From: Candidatus Accumulibacter regalis
Lineage (GTDB): Bacteria; Pseudomonadota; Gammaproteobacteria; Burkholderiales; Rhodocyclaceae
Direction: 5' to 3'
DNA length: 64,000 nucleotides
NCBI GenBank assembly: GCA_000585075.1
Contig: JEMY01000001.1
Location: 122,011-186,010 of the forward strand
Shown here piece by piece: positions 56,849 to 64,000 of this stretch (positions are counted from its first letter, which is position 1; the number at the start of each line of letters is the position of its first letter). The position numbers and the translations under genes were made by a program. Under the pieces are notes generated by a model. It had not been told where the DNA came from. It ran no database searches and was given only the letters and a program-made list of their open reading frames with translations.

Positions 56849-58006
56849 ATGACATTACCCGCACCGACGACCGAGGCGCTGGCCTTCAGCGCCGCGCTCA
56901 GCGGTCATCTTGTCCGTGAGATTGACGCGGGCGGCGGCTGGATCGGCTTTGATCGCTTCATGGACCTTGCGCTCTACGCGCCGGCGATGGGCTACTACTC
57001 AGGCGGCGCCCACAAGTTTGGTGCGGCGGGCGATTTTGTCACCGCTCCGGAACTCTCTCCGGTTTTTGCCCAGACGCTCGCCGCGCAGGTGCGACAGATC
57101 CTCGCGCTCAGCTCTCCGCAGATCATTGAAGTTGGCGCCGGCAGCGGCCAACTGGCAGCCCACCTGCTGCGCGAACTCGAGTCACGTGGAGTGCTTCCCG
57201 AAAGCTACGCCATTCTCGAACTGTCCGGCGAACTGCGGGCGCGGCAGCGCCAGGTGATTGCCGCCCAGGTGCCGCATCTGCTGTCGCGGGTGTCCTGGCT
57301 CGAGCGCCTGCCCGAGCGCTTCGCTGGGCTGGTGCTGGCCAACGAAGTGCTCGATGCGATGCCGGTGCACCTCGTCGTCTGGAACGAGACGGGCGTCGCA
57401 GAGCGCGGCGTCACCGTCAAGCACGGGCAGTTTGCGTGGGTCGATCGCCCGGCTAGCGGCAGGCTGCGCGAGCGGGCACTGGCACTGGCCGCCGAATGCG
57501 CCCTGCCACCCGGGTACCTGAGCGAGGTTTCGTTGGCCGCAGGTGCCTGGGTCGCGGAGTGGGCGGCACGTCTCGGGTGCGGCGCCCTGTTGCTGATTGA
57601 CTACGGTTTTCCGCGCCGCGAGTACTACCATCCGCAACGCAGCGCCGGCACGCTGATGTGCCACTACCGCCACCACGCCCACGGCGAGCCTTTCTATCTG
57701 CCTGGTTTGCAGGACATCACCGCGCACGTCGATTTCACGGCGATCGTCGAAAGCGGCTGTTCGGCTGGTCTGGAATTGCTCGGCTACAGCACGCAGTCGA
57801 GCTTCCTCCTTGACTGTGGCCTGGCTGCGGTTCTCGCACGAACGCCAAGCAGTGATGCGCGGCGCTACCTGCCTCTGGCCAGTGCCGCCAACAAGCTGGT
57901 TTCACCGGCGGAAATGGGCGAGCTGTTCAAGGTGATGGCGCTTGGCAAGGGTATTGCCGAGCCACTGCTCGGCTTTGCCAGCGGCGACCGCAGCCGGACC
58001 CTCTGA
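56849..58006 (+). CDS. MidA/NDUFAF7-type SAM-dependent methyltransferase
   Basis: This 385-residue cytoplasmic protein belongs to the MidA group: GWIGFDRFMDLALYAPAMGYYSGG at the N terminus, SAM-binding IIEVGAGSGQLAAHLL, and LVLANEVLDAMPVHL. The mitochondrial member NDUFAF7 methylates an arginine of a complex I subunit; the bacterial target is unproven. ATG 56849 was chosen; GTG 56807 is possible. It converges with cca, 83 bases away. Confidence 0.86.
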   Translation: MTLPAPTTEALAFSAALSGHLVREIDAGGGWIGFDRFMDLALYAPAMGYYSGGAHKFGAAGDFVTAPELSPVFAQTLAAQVRQILALSSPQIIEVGAGSGQLAAHLLRELESRGVLPESYAILELSGELRARQRQVIAAQVPHLLSRVSWLERLPERFAGLVLANEVLDAMPVHLVVWNETGVAERGVTVKHGQFAWVDRPASGRLRERALALAAECALPPGYLSEVSLAAGAWVAEWAARLGCGALLLIDYGFPRREYYHPQRSAGTLMCHYRHHAHGEPFYLPGLQDITAHVDFTAIVESGCSAGLELLGYSTQSSFLLDCGLAAVLARTPSSDARRYLPLASAANKLVSPAEMGELFKVMALGKGIAEPLLGFASGDRSRTL

Positions 58007-58089
58007 AGCCGCCCGCCACTGCCGGTGGCCTTGCCAGTGTCCCCGGCGTCGCTCGCGCTGCTGGCGGCCTGCTGGCAGGCTCGGGCCGA

Positions 58090-59334
58090 CTACGTGCGCT
58101 GCACAGGCGCGGTCTCTGCCGCGGGCTTCACGAGTGGTGCCAGCGCGGCCACGCGAGCGGCGTGTATCCGCGCGCCAATCTCGGCGGGTTCCGGGCAGCT
58201 GCCGGCAATCGCCGCGGCATCGATGCCGCGTGCCAGCAGCAGGGCCTGGCGAAGAAGTGGCGCTGCTGGATAGCCGGCGTCCTGCCAGCCCAGGCGACCC
58301 TGAAAGTCGCAGGTGCAGGCTTCGAGCAGCTGCTCGAAGCGCTCGGGGCGGCGCAAGGCGTCGGTGTTTTCGAGCAGCCTGACGATCTCTGCCGCCGCCA
58401 GTTGCCCGGCGCGATGTACGTCGCCGTGATGGCGTGCGACGAGGAGCGCCAGATCCCGGCACTCGATCGGTACTCTGAGGCGCTTGCACACCGCGCTCGC
58501 CAGTTCGACGCTGCGCGCTTCGTGACCCGGATGGCGTGGCAAGTCGGCAGCAGCCGTCTCGCCCTTGCCGAGATCGTGGAGCAATACGGCGAAGCGTACC
58601 GGTAGCGTGCAGCCGCGCTGCGCCGATTGATCGACGACCATCATGACATGCACGCCGGTATCGATTTCCGGGTGCATCTCGGCGCGTTGCGGTACGCCGT
58701 AAAGGCGGTCCAGTTCGGGCAGCAGTCGGCGCAGCGCTCCGCATTCGCGCAGTACGTCGAACATCCGCGACGGTTTTTCTTCCAGCAGACCCTTGGCCAG
58801 TTCCTGCCAGACGCGTTCGGGGACCAGGTGGTCGAGCTCGCCGCTGGCGACCATTTCTTGCGCCAGGGCCACGGTTTCCGGGGCTACCGTAAAAGCGGTG
58901 AAGCGAGCGGCGAAGCGGGCAAGGCGAAGGACGCGCACCGGGTCCTCGACGAAGGCCGGACCGACGTGGCGCAGTACGCGCGCGGCGAGATCATCGACAC
59001 CGCGATGGGGGTCGATGAGCATCCCATCGGCACTGCGCGCAATGGCGTTGATGGTCAGGTCGCGGCGCGCCAGATCCTCACTCAGGCTGACTTCCGGTGC
59101 GGCGCGAAAAGCAAAGCCCTTGTAGCCGCGGCCCGTCTTGCGTTCGGTCCGCGCCAGCGCATATTCCGCGTGCGACTGCGGGTGCAGGAAAACCGGGAAA
59201 TCCCTGCCGACGGGCTTGAAGCCGCGGGCGAGCATCTCCTCGGGTGAGGCGCCGACGACGACGTAATCACGATCCTGAACCGGCAAGCCGAGCAGTTCGT
59301 CGCGGATGGCGCCGCCGACGGTGAAGATCTCCAT
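58090..59334 (-). CDS. cca: Multifunctional CCA tRNA nucleotidyltransferase
   Basis: Cca adds CCA to tRNA 3' ends and, in this class, has phosphatase and phosphodiesterase activities in its HD domain. The 414-residue product has VGGAIRDELLG, the catalytic D-x-D (QDRDYVVVG), EDLARRDLTINAI, FVEDPVRVLRLARFAARF and the HD motif LLHDLGKG with a following HPGHE. Length matches the HD-containing bacterial class II enzyme. Confidence 0.96.
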   Translation of the reverse strand: MEIFTVGGAIRDELLGLPVQDRDYVVVGASPEEMLARGFKPVGRDFPVFLHPQSHAEYALARTERKTGRGYKGFAFRAAPEVSLSEDLARRDLTINAIARSADGMLIDPHRGVDDLAARVLRHVGPAFVEDPVRVLRLARFAARFTAFTVAPETVALAQEMVASGELDHLVPERVWQELAKGLLEEKPSRMFDVLRECGALRRLLPELDRLYGVPQRAEMHPEIDTGVHVMMVVDQSAQRGCTLPVRFAVLLHDLGKGETAAADLPRHPGHEARSVELASAVCKRLRVPIECRDLALLVARHHGDVHRAGQLAAAEIVRLLENTDALRRPERFEQLLEACTCDFQGRLGWQDAGYPAAPLLRQALLLARGIDAAAIAGSCPEPAEIGARIHAARVAALAPLVKPAAETAPVQRT

Positions 59335-59374
59335 CAGGACGCTGGCCGGCGCTTAGCGCGGCGCGCCAGCCAGC

Positions 59375-60340
59375 TCAGCGACCGGCACGGAGGCGATAGC
59401 GATCCAGGCGAACCTGCCCCTGCTCGGCTGGCGACAGGTAGGTCGGGGCCACGGCTTCCAGGGCTGTTGGCTGCCAACCAGGATAGTCGTGTGCGCCATC
59501 GCTGACGCTGTCTACGTCCATCGAACGCAGGTTGTCCGGCGACATCGGCGGGTTCGGCAGCAGCCACAGCAGGCCGGCCTGCAGGTAGGCCCAGCCACCG
59601 TCGCCGAGGTCGATGATCCGCCGCGACTTGCCGAGCAGTTGCGCGGTGTACTCGACCAGTTCGCGCAGCGTGTAGACTTGCGGACCGCACAGCTCGTAGG
59701 TCTGCCCGAAAGTGGCGCGTACCGTCAGGCAGTCGACGAATACCCTGGCCACGTCGCCAACATAGACCGGCTGGAAGCGCGCCGCGCCACCGCCAAGCGG
59801 CAGAATCGGGAAAGTCCTGAGCAATTTGGCAAAGGTGTTGAGGAACGCATCGTCGGGCCCGAAGATCACGGACGGGCGAAAGATCGTGATCTCCAGCTGA
59901 TCCATGGCGGCCCGCACGACCGCTTCGCCTTCGCCTTTGGAACACAGGTATTCGGACGGCCCATCGAGGGCGGCGTTGAGCGCACTCATGTGCAGCAGAC
60001 GAGTGACGCCGCTTTCCTTCATTGCCCCAACGATCGTTCTCGGCAGATCGACGTGTGCGGCAGCGAAACCCTTGCCGTAGGGCAGGCGCGAATCCTTGTC
60101 GTGGAGGACGCCGACCAGATTGATCACGGCGTCATGGCCGCGCATCAGCTCGGTGAGGACCTGTGGATCATGAACGTTGGCTTCGACCATGCTCACCGTC
60201 GGCAGCATGATCAGTTTCTTGGTGTTGTCGCGGTGGCGGGTAGCGATGGTCACCCCGATGCCGCGTTGCGAGAGGCAGCTGGCAATCCAGCCGCCGACAA
60301 AACCACTGCCGCCGATCAACAGTACGTTCTTGAGTTCCAT
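59375..60340 (-). CDS. NDUFA9-like NAD(P)-binding atypical SDR
   Basis: The 321-residue protein has a Rossmann NAD(P) site (IGGSGFVGGWIA), then NLVGVLHD, MSALNA and RPSVIFGPDD, as in the complex I NDUFA9 subunit family. The tyrosine and lysine of ordinary SDRs are not clearly placed, so it may bind cofactor without strong catalysis. It lies upstream of cca on the same strand with 40 bases between. Role in respiration is inferred from the family only. Confidence 0.84.
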   Translation of the reverse strand: MELKNVLLIGGSGFVGGWIASCLSQRGIGVTIATRHRDNTKKLIMLPTVSMVEANVHDPQVLTELMRGHDAVINLVGVLHDKDSRLPYGKGFAAAHVDLPRTIVGAMKESGVTRLLHMSALNAALDGPSEYLCSKGEGEAVVRAAMDQLEITIFRPSVIFGPDDAFLNTFAKLLRTFPILPLGGGAARFQPVYVGDVARVFVDCLTVRATFGQTYELCGPQVYTLRELVEYTAQLLGKSRRIIDLGDGGWAYLQAGLLWLLPNPPMSPDNLRSMDVDSVSDGAHDYPGWQPTALEAVAPTYLSPAEQGQVRLDRYRLRAGR

Positions 60341-60380
60341 GGCGTCCTACCGGTGTAAAAAGTGTCTGAAAATAGACATT

Positions 60381-62324
60381 TTAAGGCAAATCGTCGCCCT
60401 TGGCTTCGCCACCGGTACGCGGAGCGATGACCCCCAGCCGGCTCTTGAGCGTCTGCGGCTTGCCGTCGAACAGCGCCGAGTAATAGACCGAATTGCTCAT
60501 CACCTTCTTGACGTAGTCGCGTGTTTCGCTGAAGGGGATGGTTTCCGTATAGATCGCGCCTTCGAGCGGCGCTTCGGCACGCCACTTGCGTGCCCGGCCG
60601 GGCCCTGCGTTGTACGCCGCGGAGGCCAGCACCGGGTGATTGTCGAGGCTTTCGAGGACCAGCCGCATGTAGCTGGTACCCAGCAGCAAATTGATTTCGG
60701 TATCGTTGACCCGGGCCTGGTTGAAGTCCTTGAGGCCGATCTTGCCGGCTACCCACTTGGCGGTGGCCGGCATCAGCTGCATCAGACCGGAAGCGCCGAC
60801 GTGCGATCTGGCGCTGGTGATGAAGCGGCTTTCCTGACGCATCAGGCCATAGACCCAGGCATCGTCCAGCGCCTGCTCGCGCGCCGCCGGGCGGACCTGA
60901 TCGCCAAACGGCGCCAGGTAGCGCAAAGAGTAGTCGTGCTCTTGGCGGGTGCGGTCGGCGGCGGCAATCGCGCGGTCGTAGATGTCGGCGCGCAGGGCGA
61001 TCTCCGATGCTGCCAGCAGTTCCCGGTCGCTCATCCCACGCAAGGCGAAGTTCCACTCGCGGACGCCCTCCGAACGCAGGTTGAGGCGAAAGAAGGCCAG
61101 TGCCCTCTGGACGCCCGGGTTGGCACGAGTCTGTGCCAGCTCGGCCTTGCTCGGCGGCGCCGCTTTCGGCGGGGTGGTGATCGGCCGCCCGAGATCATCG
61201 CTCGCCAGATTGCCGTAGAAGTCTGGCTGTCCGGCGATCCGGGCGAACAGCGCATCCGCTTCGGCAAGCCTGCCGCCGGCGCGATACGCCCGCCCCAACC
61301 AGTAGACCCAGGCCGACTGCTCGGCAAGCGCCGGCGGCATCTTCTCGATGGTCGACCGGACAGCGCCCCAGTCCTGCGCCCGCAGAGCCGCCCGCACCTT
61401 CCATTCGGCGGCATCGTCGGAAAGCGGCGCGTCGCCGGCTTGCCGGTACCACGCCATTGCCTCCGGCAGGTGGCCTTGCGCGGCCTGTCGGCCAATCTGC
61501 GTCCACGCCCAGCCTTTCTCGCCGGCCTGCAGCGAACCGGAAATCCGCTGCAGCTGCTCGGCCGCCATGCGCGGGTCGTTGCGCGCAATGCGCTGGATCG
61601 CCAGCACGGCCAGTTCGCGCTGCAGGCGGTTGCCCGAGAAATCGCCCGGCAGTCTGATCAGCCAGGGCAGCGGCTTGTCGGCGATGCTTTGTGCGACCTT
61701 TTTGTCCGGTGTCTGGCTCGCTGGCAGGTAGTTCATGCTGTACATCGCCGCCGCGATCTTGTTGGCTTCAAACTGGCTGCGGATCCGCGCCCAGACGGCA
61801 TTCGCCAGCACGCGCTTTTCGACGATCAGCGCTTCCAGCACCGGGTAGCAGGGTTCCGGCGGTTCGAGCAGGGCCAGCCAGAGCGGCAAGGCGTCGTCAA
61901 GCGCGCTTGCGTCGCCACGCGCCAACCTGCTTTGCAGCGCGTAGCAGGCCAGGCTCTGCTCAGGCTGTGCCAGCCTTGCGTAATCGGCGTCGAACTCCGC
62001 CCAGCGCTGCTGCTTGCCCACCTGCCGGAGCCAGTCGATGCGCAATTTCTCGGCGACGTAGGTGTTCTGGTTCCGTTCGAGGAAGGCGCCGACCGTTGCC
62101 GGATCGGTTTCCTTGAGGTCGAGGAGCAGCCGCCAGTAGTCGACGTAGCCCTCGAGTTCGTAGCCCTGCAGCGCTGACGCCAGTCGTTCGAGCTTGACCT
62201 TGTCGCCAGCGCGAGCAGCGTCCCGGGCGACCAGGAACTGGTCGTCTGCAGTCACCGAGAAGGCGCTGATGGGCACGAGAAACCAGGCGGCGAGGGCAAA
62301 AAAAATGCTGTGACGGAACTTCAT
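60381..62324 (-). CDS. slt: Soluble lytic murein transglycosylase
   Basis: The 647-residue periplasmic enzyme cleaves peptidoglycan to 1,6-anhydromuropeptides. It has a signal peptide (SIFFALAAWFLVPISAFS), a long alpha-superhelical domain of repeats (residues about 25-450), and the SLT domain with catalytic Glu498 (RQESRF). GASGLMQLMPATA and AAYNAGPGRARKW follow. Start 62324 (MKFRHS) was set by the signal peptide. It is divergent from the cyclo-ligase, 42 bases away. Confidence 0.95.
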   Translation of the reverse strand: MKFRHSIFFALAAWFLVPISAFSVTADDQFLVARDAARAGDKVKLERLASALQGYELEGYVDYWRLLLDLKETDPATVGAFLERNQNTYVAEKLRIDWLRQVGKQQRWAEFDADYARLAQPEQSLACYALQSRLARGDASALDDALPLWLALLEPPEPCYPVLEALIVEKRVLANAVWARIRSQFEANKIAAAMYSMNYLPASQTPDKKVAQSIADKPLPWLIRLPGDFSGNRLQRELAVLAIQRIARNDPRMAAEQLQRISGSLQAGEKGWAWTQIGRQAAQGHLPEAMAWYRQAGDAPLSDDAAEWKVRAALRAQDWGAVRSTIEKMPPALAEQSAWVYWLGRAYRAGGRLAEADALFARIAGQPDFYGNLASDDLGRPITTPPKAAPPSKAELAQTRANPGVQRALAFFRLNLRSEGVREWNFALRGMSDRELLAASEIALRADIYDRAIAAADRTRQEHDYSLRYLAPFGDQVRPAAREQALDDAWVYGLMRQESRFITSARSHVGASGLMQLMPATAKWVAGKIGLKDFNQARVNDTEINLLLGTSYMRLVLESLDNHPVLASAAYNAGPGRARKWRAEAPLEGAIYTETIPFSETRDYVKKVMSNSVYYSALFDGKPQTLKSRLGVIAPRTGGEAKGDDLP

Positions 62325-62366
62325 GATAAGCTGGACTTCCGGGAAAACTTGTCTTGAGCATATCAC

Positions 62367-62990
62367 ATGGCCGCCGGGATGATGCCGGGAATCACCGCCG
62401 AAAGTCTCGCCAGCAGCAGCTTCGCCGGACGACGCGCGCTTCGCCGAGCGCTGCTCGAGCGCCGGCTGGCGCTGCCGAACGACGAGTGGGAGCGTCTTTC
62501 GGCGATCGTCTGCACGCGCTTGCGGGACGGCTTTCGGCGATTTTCCGGAATGCGCGTGGCGTTCTGCTGGCCGGTGAACAAGGAACCCGACCTCCGGCCG
62601 GTGATCGCCCAGTGGGCCAGCGAGCAGCATCCGGGGTTCACGGCGCTGCTGCCGGTGGTGATTGACGAGAGCAGCGCGCTGCGCTTTCGTGCCTGGTCGC
62701 CCGCGACGCCGATGCGGGCCGACCGCCATGGCATCCCGACGCCGGCCAGCGGCGACTTCCTGGTCCCGCAGGCGCTGCTACTGCCGGTTAACGGTTTCGA
62801 CGCCGCTGGCTACCGCATCGGTTACGGCGGCGGCTATTTTGACCGCACGCTGCCCGGCCTTGCACCGCGACCGCTGGTGGTTGGGGTCGGCTTCGAAGTG
62901 GCCCGACTGGACAGCATCCGCCCCGAGGCGCACGACCAGCCGCTCGACGTGATGGTCACCGAGGCCGGCATCTTCCGTCCTTCGCGCTAG
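62367..62990 (+). CDS. fau: 5-formyltetrahydrofolate cyclo-ligase
   Basis: The 207-residue enzyme converts 5-formyl-THF to 5,10-methenyl-THF with ATP. It has the R/K-rich start (RRALRRALLERR), the substrate region WSPATPM, and the family signature GYRIGYGGGYFDR. In many proteobacteria this gene follows 6S RNA, but here only 42 bases separate it from slt, so no 6S gene fits. Its stop overlaps the next gene's stop (CTAG). Confidence 0.95.
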   Translation: MAAGMMPGITAESLASSSFAGRRALRRALLERRLALPNDEWERLSAIVCTRLRDGFRRFSGMRVAFCWPVNKEPDLRPVIAQWASEQHPGFTALLPVVIDESSALRFRAWSPATPMRADRHGIPTPASGDFLVPQALLLPVNGFDAAGYRIGYGGGYFDRTLPGLAPRPLVVGVGFEVARLDSIRPEAHDQPLDVMVTEAGIFRPSR

Positions 62991-64000
62991 GGTGCCTGGC
63001 GGCCACGAACGAAGTCCGCCAGCTGATCAGCCGGCATTGGGCGCGCCAACCAGTACCCTTGCAGTTCGTCGCAGCCGCAGAGGCGCAGCTGTTCGGCGAC
63101 CGCCGCATCCTCGACGCCCTCGGCAATGGTTCGCAGCTTGAGACCATGCGCCATCTGGATGATCGCGCCAACGATCGCGGCGTCGCTTGGATCGCTGAGC
63201 AGGTCGCGGACGAAGGGCCGGGCGATCTTCAGCTTGTCCACGGCGAAGCGTTTCAGGTACGCGAGGCTGGAATAGCCGGTACCGAAATCGTCGACCGACA
63301 GCCTGACGCCGATGGCCTTCAGGCGGCGCGCGGTTTCCAGCGTAAGCTCGGCGTCCTGGATCATGATCGACTCGGTCAGTTCGAGTTCCAGCCATTCCGA
63401 ATCCAGGTCGGCGAGGACCAGCGAATTGATCACCGTTTCGAGCAGGTCGCCACGGCGGAACTGCAGGCCCGAAAGGTTGACCGCCACGGTAAATGGTGGC
63501 AGTCCGGCATCCTGCCAGGCGCGCGCCTGCCGGCAGGCCTCGCCCATGACCCACTTGCCGAGTGGCACGATGAGACCCGTTTCCTCGGCAATCGGAATGA
63601 ACTTCGCCGGTGCGACCAGCCCGTCATCGGGAGTCTGCCAGCGCACCAGGGCCTCGACGCCGGTAATCTCTCCCGAGTTCAGGTCAGCCTGCGGCTGGTA
63701 GTAGAGGACGAACTCGCCCCGCTCCAGCGCCTGTCGCAGACGCGTTTCGAGATGCATGTGCTCGACTGCCTGCACGTTCATCTGTTCGGCAAAGAAGCGG
63801 TAGGCGTTGCGGCCGGCGTGCTTGGCGTGATACATCGCCGTATCGGCCTTTTGCGTCAGACCGTCGAAATCGTCATCGTCGTCCGGGAAAAGGGCGATGC
63901 CGATCGAGAACGAAGTCGACAGGGCGTGCTTGTCGATCAGGAAGGGTTCGGCCATCCGCTGCTGGATCTTGTCGGCCAGCCGCGAAACCGCTTCGCTGTC
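62987..64000 (-). CDS. GGDEF-EAL protein, C-terminal part (runs off the window)
   Basis: The reading frame is open to base 64000, so only the last 337 residues are seen. They are the end of a GGDEF domain (SFSIGIALFPDD, then TAMYHAKHAGRNAYRFF) and a full EAL domain. The EAL motif is EALVRW, with metal and base residues LELELTES and DDFGTGYSSLAYLKRF. The EAL half looks active as a c-di-GMP phosphodiesterase; the GGDEF half and sensors lie outside. Confidence 0.9.
   Translation of the reverse strand, partial: DSEAVSRLADKIQQRMAEPFLIDKHALSTSFSIGIALFPDDDDDFDGLTQKADTAMYHAKHAGRNAYRFFAEQMNVQAVEHMHLETRLRQALERGEFVLYYQPQADLNSGEITGVEALVRWQTPDDGLVAPAKFIPIAEETGLIVPLGKWVMGEACRQARAWQDAGLPPFTVAVNLSGLQFRRGDLLETVINSLVLADLDSEWLELELTESIMIQDAELTLETARRLKAIGVRLSVDDFGTGYSSLAYLKRFAVDKLKIARPFVRDLLSDPSDAAIVGAIIQMAHGLKLRTIAEGVEDAAVAEQLRLCGCDELQGYWLARPMPADQLADFVRGRQAP

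Noticed and set aside
60177..62177. 666-codon plus-strand open frame
   Set aside because: Antisense of slt and the start of the NDUFA9-like gene. Composition is that of a shadow frame.
62325..62366. 6S RNA upstream of fau, as in many proteobacteria
   Set aside because: Only 42 bases separate slt and fau, far too short for 6S RNA.

Overview
The window is about 64 kb of GC-rich chromosome from a bacterium that looks like a betaproteobacterium of the Rhodocyclales / Candidatus Accumulibacter type. That placement is inferred from gene content and order: yhdP-nitrilase-tldD, engB beside cytochrome c4 and hemB, a cysteine-free (Mg-type) HemB, heme d1 genes, and many c-di-GMP proteins. It was not proven by any search. 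Coding density is very high. Neighbouring genes often overlap by a few bases (TGATG, ATGA and shared CTAG stops). I see no rRNA, tRNA, CRISPR array, integrase, transposase or phage gene, so this is core chromosome rather than an island.

Layout. 1-9.5 kb: glnE (nitrogen control), then divergently yhdP-nitrilase-tldD. 9.6-15 kb: an MscS-type channel, a fused transporter/spermidine-synthase-like protein, and an unusual HD-CBS-HEPN-like fusion. 15.2-21.5 kb: family 2 glycosyltransferase, DUF547 protein, LysE exporter, a diguanylate cyclase with a PilJ-type sensor, thiol peroxidase, an IclR regulator and a small cysteine-cluster protein (YeiW-like) that seems to start at CTG. 21.5-28 kb: a tightly packed run uppP-yqiA-RNase II-like-tonB-like-aroE-mtgA plus a LapA-like membrane protein, closed by a bidirectional terminator; it joins envelope synthesis, RNA decay and the shikimate pathway. 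28-34 kb: rhlE, ubiC, a DUF192 protein, and a heme d1 unit nirJ-nirN followed by a small secreted Lys/Ala-rich protein, driven by a well-placed FNR/DNR-type promoter. 34.5-44 kb: clsB, gluQ, argB, a HAD nucleotidase, a 1202-residue six-PAS-GGDEF-EAL protein, an acyltransferase and hemB.

44-50.4 kb: a candidate small RNA with C-rich loops between hemB and engB, engB, cytochrome c4, a CBS-pair protein, a CPA1-like antiporter, and an acetolactate synthase operon (ilvBN) preceded by a valine-rich leader peptide closely resembling E. coli IvbL and by an intrinsic terminator. 50.4-64 kb: bioB-bioC, comF, a folM-like reductase/ttcA/cyclase-FHA operon whose cyclase domain lacks key catalytic residues, an unknown gene, a MidA-type methyltransferase, cca, an NDUFA9-like protein, soluble lytic transglycosylase, 5-formyl-THF cyclo-ligase and the 3' part of a GGDEF-EAL gene cut by the window edge.

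The most interesting signals are the IvbL-like attenuation region, the hemB/engB small RNA, the HD-CBS-HEPN-like protein and the FNR-box heme d1 operon with its unexplained secreted basic protein.
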